A stretch of 6,310 bases of DNA, from the NCBI GenBank assembly GCA_903877945.1, contig CAIRFY010000569.1:1-6310 (forward strand). Direction: 5' to 3'. The number at the start of each line of letters is the position of its first letter. The stretch's first letter is position 1. Below, one piece after another: positions 1-4,118 of this stretch. Position numbers and translations under genes: made by a program. The stretch comes from an uncultured Oscillochloris sp. (lineage in GTDB: Bacteria > Chloroflexota > Chloroflexia > Chloroflexales > Chloroflexaceae). The notes under the pieces were generated by a model. That model was given only the letters and a program-made list of their open reading frames with translations, made no database searches and had not been told where the DNA came from.

Positions 1-95
1 CCCCGCACGCGGGGGGGGACAATGCATTGGTTGGTTCCCCCCCGCAAGCGGGGGGGACCATGCCTTGGTTGGTTCCCCCCCCGCTTGCGGGGGGG
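1..95. repeat. Tandem array of C/G-run hairpins, about 38-bp period
   Basis: Three copies of a short palindrome are seen at 1-18, 37-56 and 75-95. Each has a C-run, a GC pair, two variable central bases (AC, AA, TT), a GC pair and a G-run. The first copy is probably cut by the window edge. The copies are separated by two 18-nt spacers (19-36 and 57-74) that agree at 16 of 18 positions and end in TTGGTTGGTT. The arms stay fixed while the two central bases change. The array lies downstream of the fabI stop, so it could shape the 3' end of that transcript, but no U-tract follows on the minus strand and I do not call it a terminator. It is best described as a dispersed intergenic repeat. Confidence 0.75.
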
Positions 96-131
96 CTAGG
101 GGGGGTGATTCAAACTACAACTGTAGTACTA

Positions 132-184
132 TCGGCTTCGGCTTCGGCTATCGGCTATCGGCTTCGGCTACCGGCTATCGGCTA
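132..184. repeat. TCGGCT(A) microsatellite, about 8 units
   Basis: Eight consecutive 6- or 7-base units of the form TCGGCT or TCGGCTA run without a break, one of them with an initial C instead of T. The mixture of 6- and 7-bp units suggests slippage. The tract ends 8 bp from the fabI stop codon, so it lies in the 3' untranslated part of that gene. Its reading frame is not part of any protein I can support. Confidence 0.85.
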
Positions 185-192
185 TTTCCACC

Positions 193-975
193 TCAGGCTT
201 CCGCCGAGGGCGCACCCATCACGTTGAAACCCCCATCGACATACAAGATCTCCCCGGTGACACTACTGGCGAGATCAGAGCAAAGGTAAACGGCCGTATT
301 GCCCACATCCTCAATTGTGACATTGCGGCGCATGGGAGAAACCTCAGCGAAGGCGCGGTGGAGACTGCGAAAACCGGTGATGCCGCTGGCGGCCAGGGTG
401 CGGATTGGGCCAGCACTGATCGCGTTAATACGGATACCACGCGGGCCGAGGTCGGCCGCCAGGTAGTACACACTGGCCTCCAGAGCCGCCTTCGCCACGC
501 CCATCACGTTATAGTTCGGCATCACCTTGCGGGCGCCGTGGTACGAGAGGGTGAGGATCGAGGCACCGGGGGCGAACAGATCATCAGCAGCCTTCACCAG
601 CGCGGTAAGCGAGTAGGCGCTCACCTCCAGGGCCGTCAGGAAACCAGCGCGAGTGGTGCGCAAGTACGGCCCGTTCAGTTCTTCCTTGTTCGCGTAGGCA
701 ACGGCGTGGATAAGGAAATCGATCTGGCCAAAGGCGGCGCGGGCGCGATCCATCAAGGCGGCGATCTGCTCATCGTTATTCACATCACAGGGCTCGATCA
801 GGGTCGCCCCCAGGCTCTCGGCCAGCGGACGCACCCGCCGCTCCAAGGTCTCGCCCACATAGGTATAGCCGATCTCGGCGCCCTCGCGGTGCAGCGCCTG
901 CGCGATGCCCCACGCGATCGAGTGATCATTGGCTAACCCCAGGATCAGCCCCTTCTTACCTTCCATCAGGCCCAT
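193..975 (-). CDS. fabI: Enoyl-[acyl-carrier-protein] reductase, NADH-type (FabI)
   Basis: FabI reduces the trans-2 double bond of enoyl-ACP with NAD(P)H, the last step of each fatty-acid elongation cycle, in the cytosol as a tetramer. The 260-residue product is the usual length for the family. Seen in the sequence: the N-terminal nucleotide-binding loop GLANDHSIAWGIA (13-25) of the divergent SDR type; CDV at 63-65, where the adenine ring is normally bound; the active-site pair Tyr155 and Lys162 with the FabI spacing Y-x6-K; a second Tyr at 145; and SAGPIRTLAA (187-196), which leads into the substrate-binding loop. The start at 975 is chosen because AAAGGAG stands 8 bases upstream and the protein then begins MGLMEGKKG, as FabI proteins do. 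An in-frame ATG at 1008 would add 11 residues with no family match. It follows the receiver gene by 101 bp and probably has its own promoter. Confidence 0.96.
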   Translation of the reverse strand: MGLMEGKKGLILGLANDHSIAWGIAQALHREGAEIGYTYVGETLERRVRPLAESLGATLIEPCDVNNDEQIAALMDRARAAFGQIDFLIHAVAYANKEELNGPYLRTTRAGFLTALEVSAYSLTALVKAADDLFAPGASILTLSYHGARKVMPNYNVMGVAKAALEASVYYLAADLGPRGIRINAISAGPIRTLAASGITGFRSLHRAFAEVSPMRRNVTIEDVGNTAVYLCSDLASSVTGEILYVDGGFNVMGAPSAEA

Positions 976-983
976 CGCCGCTA

Positions 984-990
984 CTCCTTT
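984..990 (-). promoter_or_regulatory. Ribosome binding site of fabI
   Basis: On the minus strand AAAGGAG lies 8 bases before the ATG at 975. This is the best Shine-Dalgarno match in the window, and it decides in favour of the 975 start over the ATG at 1008. Confidence 0.8.
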
Positions 991-1032
991 ACCCTTAACT
1001 ACGCTCACAGCATGTGGCGAAAGCTGTTGCGT

Positions 1033-1041
1033 ATCTTACCA
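1033..1041 (-). promoter_or_regulatory. Possible extended -10 promoter of fabI
   Basis: Read on the minus strand this is TGGTAAGAT, which fits an extended -10 (TGn followed by a TATAAT-like hexamer, 4 of 6). No good -35 hexamer is found 16-18 bases upstream. It would start transcription roughly 50 bases before the fabI ATG, inside the gap between the receiver gene and fabI. This is a pattern match only. Confidence 0.35.
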
Positions 1042-1056
1042 CAATGCACATGATGC

Positions 1057-1080
1057 GTGAGGTACGGGCTATTGCCTCAC
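1057..1080. other. Small inverted repeat across the receiver-gene stop codon
   Basis: GTGAGG (1057-1062) and CCTCAC (1075-1080) form 6-bp arms around a 12-base spacer, and the right arm covers the stop codon of the receiver gene. No U-tract follows on the minus strand. It could protect or pause the transcript end, but short arms like these can arise by chance. Confidence 0.25.
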
Positions 1081-1460
1081 ACACTGCGTTTCCACGCCAG
1101 GTGCCGAGCGACGATTTCAGCCAGGGCGCGCATACTGACGGGTTTGCTCACATATTCATCAGCGCCCGCATCGAGGCAACGCTCGCGGTCGCCGGGCATC
1201 GCCAAGGCGGTCAGGGCAATCACCGGCATTGCCTGTAGGCATTGATCCGCACGGATCTGTCGAATTACCTTGATTCCGTCCATTTCTGGCATCTGAATAT
1301 CCATCAGCACCAGATCAGGCCGCTGTTCGTTGATCAGCTTCAGCGCACTGCGTCCATCACGAGCAATGATGGTGTGGTAGCCTTTGCTTGTGAGGTAGTC
1401 GAACACAAGGCCCGCATTATCGGCGTTGTCATCGACGATCAAGATCATTTGCACACCCAT
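1077..1460 (-). CDS. Single-domain response regulator (CheY/DivK-like receiver)
   Basis: The 127-residue product is one complete receiver domain with no output domain. All signature residues are present: the acidic pair Asp10-Asp11 in ILIVDDN, the phospho-acceptor Asp54 in LVLMDIQMPEMDG, the switch Thr84 in IALTA and the invariant Lys106 in YVSKP. It should accept phosphate from a histidine kinase or hybrid kinase and signal by protein contact in the cytosol. The stretch ALTALAMPGDRERCLDAGADEY resembles DivK-type and hybrid-kinase receivers more than chemotaxis CheY, but the partner cannot be named. No kinase gene lies in the window, so it is an orphan here. The start at 1460 is supported by AAAGG six bases upstream. 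An ATG at 1448 (residue 5) is possible, but the ribosome binding site would then be far away. Confidence 0.93.
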   Translation of the reverse strand: MGVQMILIVDDNADNAGLVFDYLTSKGYHTIIARDGRSALKLINEQRPDLVLMDIQMPEMDGIKVIRQIRADQCLQAMPVIALTALAMPGDRERCLDAGADEYVSKPVSMRALAEIVARHLAWKRSV

Positions 1461-1463
1461 ACA

Positions 1464-1471
1464 TCACCTTT
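1464..1471 (-). promoter_or_regulatory. Ribosome binding site of the receiver gene
   Basis: On the minus strand AAAGGTGA lies just before the ATG at 1460. The AGG core is 6 bases from that ATG and about 18 from the alternative ATG at 1448, which favours the upstream start. Confidence 0.6.
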
Positions 1472-1532
1472 CCAGATAGCTCTGACAACAGGGCCAGATC
1501 CGTCGTAGATGCCCGGCGATTTAGTGATGAAT

Positions 1533-1552
1533 GAACGATACAAGAATCGTTC
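1533..1552. promoter_or_regulatory. Inverted repeat upstream of the receiver gene (possible operator)
   Basis: GAACGAT and ATCGTTC are perfect 7-bp arms around a 6-base spacer, 73 bp upstream of the receiver start. The size suits a dimeric regulator site. I see no convincing -35/-10 pair next to it, so a role in control of the receiver gene is only a possibility. Confidence 0.35.
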
Positions 1553-1576
1553 GCTGAAGATCCGTACCGGGTTTGT

Positions 1577-1620
1577 TGACGCGAGGATGCGAGGATTCGC
1601 ATCTTCGCGTCCTCGCGTCA
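1577..1620. repeat. Strong 44-bp hairpin built from GCGAGGAT octamers
   Basis: Bases 1577-1596 pair with 1601-1620 around a 4-base loop. The 20 pairs include 18 Watson-Crick pairs, and the other two are G-U wobbles if the plus strand is transcribed. The left arm contains GCGAGGAT twice in tandem, and the right arm holds diverged inverted copies. It lies 31 bp past the folE stop. In folE-sense RNA the two wobbles become A-C mismatches and no U-tract follows, so it is not a classical terminator. It may still stop or protect the folE 3' end. The rest of the 190-bp spacer 1461-1650 holds no gene that I can support. Confidence 0.8.
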
Positions 1621-1650
1621 CACCTCGATAAGCTCTTCCGGGACGCTGTA

Positions 1651-2325
1651 CTAGCGACTCTGGTTGATCAGACTCATGAACTCGGCCCGCGTCTTCGGAT
1701 CATTGCGGAAGGCACCCCGCATCGCCGAGGTGACCATCTGGGCGTTCGCCTTCTTTACCCCGCGCATCACCGAACACATATGGACACCCTCAACCACCAC
1801 GGCCACCCCGGTGGGAGAGAGAACCTTATTGATAAAGTCGGCGATCTGGACGGTCATCCGCTCCTGCACCTGGAGCCGCCGGGCGAACATCTCCACAATA
1901 CGCGGGATCTTGCTCAGGCCAACTACCTTGCCCTTCGGGATGTAGGCGACATGAACCTGGCCCATAAACGGGAGCATATGATGTTCGCACAAACTGTAAA
2001 AGTCGATCTGTTTTACGACCACCATCTCATCGTAGTCAACGCTGAAGATCGCGTCGTTGATCAGAGCCTCTGGGTCGATGTGGTAACCAGCGGTGATTTC
2101 GGCGTACATTTTCGCCACCCGTGCGGGTGTTTTTATGAGTCCCTCGCGATCAGGATGCTCGCCAATAGCATCAAGAATGTCGCGAACCGCGTGTTCGATC
2201 TGCGGGTTAGTGCTGAAGGTCACGCCCTCTAACTTGCCCTGCCCGGGAATAACCAGATCCTTGTAGTCCGTCGACGTCATATCGGCAAGGCTATGATCAT
2301 TGCCATGTGGCGTGGAGGTAGCCAT
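1651..2325 (-). CDS. folE: GTP cyclohydrolase I (type IA, FolE)
   Basis: FolE converts GTP to 7,8-dihydroneopterin triphosphate, the first step of tetrahydrofolate synthesis and a source of pterins for deazapurine pathways. The family forms a zinc-dependent cytosolic decamer. From the 2325 start the protein has 224 residues, the usual length. Visible residues: Cys113 and His116 in SLCEHH and Cys184 in VHMCSVMRG match the three zinc ligands, and His115 and His182 match catalytic histidines. HPDREGLIKTPARVAKMY (57-74) and QMVTSAMRGAF (196-206) are standard family blocks. The first 40 residues are variable and do not fix the start. An ATG at 2367 would add 14 residues and has AAAGG 10 bases upstream, while the 2325 ATG has only a weak GTGAG upstream. 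The frame stays open to 2622, but that part runs through the repeat element and is not protein-like. Confidence 0.96.
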   Translation of the reverse strand: MATSTPHGNDHSLADMTSTDYKDLVIPGQGKLEGVTFSTNPQIEHAVRDILDAIGEHPDREGLIKTPARVAKMYAEITAGYHIDPEALINDAIFSVDYDEMVVVKQIDFYSLCEHHMLPFMGQVHVAYIPKGKVVGLSKIPRIVEMFARRLQVQERMTVQIADFINKVLSPTGVAVVVEGVHMCSVMRGVKKANAQMVTSAMRGAFRNDPKTRAEFMSLINQSR

Positions 2326-2372
2326 GGTGTTTCTCACTTGACGGTCGATAGAGGGGAAGAAGGCCATAGAGC

Positions 2373-2553
2373 CAATACCTTTCACATAAGGAATCTGCCG
2401 CCGATCAGCCCTCACCCCCCGGCCCCCTCTCCCTGAGCGGGAGAGGGGGATTCGGATGCGTCCTGGTGGGGAATCTCCCCTCTCCCCGTGAGGGAGAGGG
2501 GCAGGGGGTGAGGGGGCAAGGTCGGCATAAATCGGCTTATGTGAAAAGTATTG
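2373..2553. mobile_element. MITE-like element: 18-bp inverted ends around a palindromic core
   Basis: The ends 2373-2390 and 2536-2553 are inverted copies that match at 17 of 18 positions (CAATAC at the left tip, GTATTG at the right). Between them lies the C/G-rich palindromic core. TAGAGC occurs directly against the left end (2367-2372) and 3 bp outside the right end (2557-2562), so it may be a short target duplication. No transposase is encoded, so any mobility would need an enzyme elsewhere. The element sits 47 bp upstream of the folE start and would be part of the folE leader if transcription begins further upstream. A bacterial interspersed mosaic repeat is the main alternative. Confidence 0.5.
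2409..2513. repeat. C/G-rich palindromic repeat core with two inner hairpins
   Basis: The outer arms CCCTCACCCCC... (from 2409) and ...GGGGGTGAGGG (to 2513) are inverted copies of about 23-25 bp. Inside are two local hairpins: 2423-2433 with 2439-2449 (11 bp, 5-base loop) and 2477-2486 with 2492-2501 (10 bp, 5-base loop). Each outer arm has at least four runs of three or more G on one strand, which fits a G-quadruplex: 2492-2515 on the plus strand and 2409-2433 on the minus strand. The right half recurs exactly, in inverted orientation, at 6275-6310. Confidence 0.85.
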
Positions 2554-2570
2554 CCCTAGAGCAAACCTCG

Positions 2571-2650
2571 CCCTGTCACGCTGAACGAAGCGGCTCGGTA
2601 ATGATGATGTATGTCGGGACACTCCGCTCAGCGGGACGTGCGCAACAGGG
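2571..2650. repeat. Imperfect long inverted repeat in the NERD-folE gap
   Basis: CCCTGT, CACG and CTGA at 2571-2584 can pair in order with TCAG, CGTG and ACAGGG at 2628-2650, leaving internal bulges and a large loop. It lies 50 bp past the NERD gene stop and might be a degenerate repeat or a transcript-end structure. No U-tract follows on the minus strand. The remaining bases of 2554-2699 show no gene; a weak TTGCTC/CATAAG pair with 17-bp spacing (2564 to 2536, minus strand) is the only promoter-like pattern I see before folE. Confidence 0.35.
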
Positions 2651-2699
2651 TGACGGCTGCGGTAGTGCGAAAGAGGGCAACGACAGGGGATAATCTACC

Positions 2700-4043
2700 C
2701 TATTTTTGCAGTGACACGACGAAACTCGCCTCGCCAAAGGGCTGACCCTTGAGACGCACGAGCAACGAACTGGCGCTACGACTGATCGGTCGGTCGGCCA
2801 CAGCGACCCCCCGCTCCTGGGCACCAGGGGCTACCCGTATACTACGCGGCTGCGAAGCGTTGTCGGCGATCTGGTACAGGTTGCCCAGGCTGTCGCTGAT
2901 CTGAATGTTGTCACCACGCAAGGGAAAGCTGATCTCCTGATCGGTGTGGTTCTGCACGCTCCAGGTAAGCGTAATCTGATCGCTACACGTAGCGACCTGC
3001 TCCAGGGCCACCACCACCTCGGGGAGCAGCCCGCTACCGCTGCCACCTGATGCCACGCTGATCCAGCCGCCGCTGACCCCATCCCAGCGCTTGCCCACAA
3101 GCTGGTAGCTCGTCCAGCGACAGGCATCCTCGGCGGTGGCCAGCGAGATCGAACCGCTGGTGGGCACACCGGTCACGTCGGCGATCTGGACGAGGGGCTG
3201 ATCACCGCTCGGAATAACCACCTGGGCCGGGCGCAGGATGAGGACGGCAAAGAGCATGCCGACAATCACGGCGAGCCCGGCGGCGACCCGGCCCGTGGTG
3301 GTGCGCAGGATGGCCCGCGCACGCTCCACGCGGCTGGTGGGAACGATGGTGGGAGCGGGTACGTCCGGTGTAGAGACGCCCCGGCGGGGCGTCTGGGGCG
3401 TCTCTGCGTCGCCCGTCACCGCAGACTCAACCAACGCGCCTGTGATCACCGTGTTGATCTCATCCCACGGCGTGCAGTGAAGCATGTCCGGGATGTCCAG
3501 CATCTCCTCATCGGTCAGTTCAATCTCAGAGGATCGCTCGGTGATCAGGTAGGCCGGCAGATCATCCAGCCCCTTCAGTTCCACCTTCCAGTCCAGCTCG
3601 ATCTCCGAGCCCTCCTGCATCGTCGGCGAGATCACCACCACCCGCTTGCAGGTGCGAAAGTCGATGTCGTTGGCCTTGTGTTCCGAGAGGAACTCGCGGC
3701 GATGCTCGTTGAGGAAGTTGGTCAGGGCGTGGAAGTAGGAGATGACCTGGTTGTAGGGATTCTTGCGGCCAGGGTTCAGCCGCTTACGCTCGCCGTTGCG
3801 GCCCTCCACAAACCACGGGCCATTGACGCTGCCGATCACCCGCCCGTCACAGTGCTTCAACTCAACGATGAAGATCGCGTCGTGCTTGATGATCACCAGA
3901 TCGACGGTGCGCCCACCGATGCTAAAATTGGCCAAGATCAGGTGCAGGCCGTCCAGCCGTTCGAGGCCGTTCGCCAGAGACATGATCGCACGCCGCTCAT
4001 TTGGATGTTCTGGCTTCTCGCCGATCCAGACTTGGACTGCCAT
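2700..4043 (-). CDS. Membrane-anchored NERD (nuclease-related) domain protein
   Basis: The 447-residue product has three parts. Residues 10-140 look like a NERD domain, a relative of the PD-(D/E)xK nuclease fold: Glu16 in the first helix, Asp48 in GRTVDLVII, Glu61-x-Lys63 in IVELKHCDG and Gln99 in NPYNQVISYF are the expected catalytic positions. Residues 212-240 form a Pro/Thr-rich linker. One hydrophobic helix (252-270, from RVAAGLAVIV) follows a basic stretch, so the NERD part should be cytosolic and the C-terminal part outside. That exported part (about 305-447) alternates short beta strands, with TLTWSVQNHTDQEISF and RVAPGAQE resembling Ig-like/DUF4352-type folds, and has two cysteines (308, 353) that might pair. 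I do not know its function; DNA processing at the membrane is an inference. The 4043 start is kept because Glu16 belongs to the domain, although no Shine-Dalgarno is visible. Confidence 0.85.
   Translation of the reverse strand: MAVQVWIGEKPEHPNERRAIMSLANGLERLDGLHLILANFSIGGRTVDLVIIKHDAIFIVELKHCDGRVIGSVNGPWFVEGRNGERKRLNPGRKNPYNQVISYFHALTNFLNEHRREFLSEHKANDIDFRTCKRVVVISPTMQEGSEIELDWKVELKGLDDLPAYLITERSSEIELTDEEMLDIPDMLHCTPWDEINTVITGALVESAVTGDAETPQTPRRGVSTPDVPAPTIVPTSRVERARAILRTTTGRVAAGLAVIVGMLFAVLILRPAQVVIPSGDQPLVQIADVTGVPTSGSISLATAEDACRWTSYQLVGKRWDGVSGGWISVASGGSGSGLLPEVVVALEQVATCSDQITLTWSVQNHTDQEISFPLRGDNIQISDSLGNLYQIADNASQPRSIRVAPGAQERGVAVADRPISRSASSLLVRLKGQPFGEASFVVSLQK
3373..3404. repeat. GC-rich palindrome inside the NERD gene linker
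   Basis: GAGACGCCCC (3373-3382) is perfectly complementary to GGGGCGTCTC (3395-3404). A second right arm, GGGGCGTCT (3386-3394), can pair with the same left arm in a tighter 3-base-loop hairpin. The palindrome encodes part of the Pro/Thr-rich linker (TPQTPRRGVSTP) between the NERD domain and the membrane helix, a place where extra residues are likely to be tolerated. It looks like an intergenic-type repeat that entered a coding region in frame. Confidence 0.7.
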
Positions 4044-4048
4044 AGGGG

Positions 4049-4113
4049 TTTTGGATTTTGGATTTTGGATTTTAGATTGCGCGAGCGCAATCTAAAATCC
4101 AAAATCTAAAATC
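4049..4113. repeat. 60-bp palindrome with TTTTGGA heptamers between uvrB and the NERD gene
   Basis: TTTTGGA occurs three times in tandem (4049-4069), followed by TTTTAGA (4070-4076). Bases 4054-4082 pair with 4085-4113 around a 2-base centre, 28 of 29 positions matching; the exception, 4060 with 4107, is a G-U wobble only in plus-strand RNA. The inner 22 bp are perfect. The palindrome starts 5 bp past the uvrB stop and ends 10 bp before the NERD start, so it fills the 75-bp gap. No U-tract follows, so it is not an obvious terminator, but a hairpin this close to the NERD start could limit its translation. Confidence 0.85.
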
Positions 4114-4118
4114 TGCAA

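Noticed and set aside
1..95. CRISPR-like array of palindromic repeats and spacers
   Set aside because: The spacers are near-identical to each other and only 18 nt long, the repeats are C/G runs, and no cas gene is present.
75..95. Intrinsic terminator of fabI
   Set aside because: The hairpin is stable, but no U-tract follows on the minus strand and it lies about 100 bp past the stop, so I left it as a repeat.
358..936. Plus-strand open frame of 192 codons
   Set aside because: It is antisense to fabI, whose identity is certain; the frame arises from GC-rich codon bias.
976..1008. Eleven-residue N-terminal extension of FabI
   Set aside because: The AAAGGAG site lies inside it, 8 bases before the ATG at 975, and FabI proteins begin at MGL.
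1573..2232. Plus-strand open frame of 219 codons
   Set aside because: It is antisense to folE, starts inside the hairpin, and has no domain or ribosome binding site.
2326..2622. N-terminal extension of folE by up to 99 residues
   Set aside because: The frame is open only because it runs through the C/G-rich repeat. The translated part is low-complexity Pro/Arg/Gly and does not fit the family length.
3477..4109. Plus-strand open frame of 210 codons
   Set aside because: It is antisense to the NERD gene and ends in the TTTTGGA palindrome, with no recognisable protein features.
4054..4113. Intrinsic terminator of uvrB
   Set aside because: The U-runs are inside the stem rather than after it, and the NERD start follows within 10 bp.
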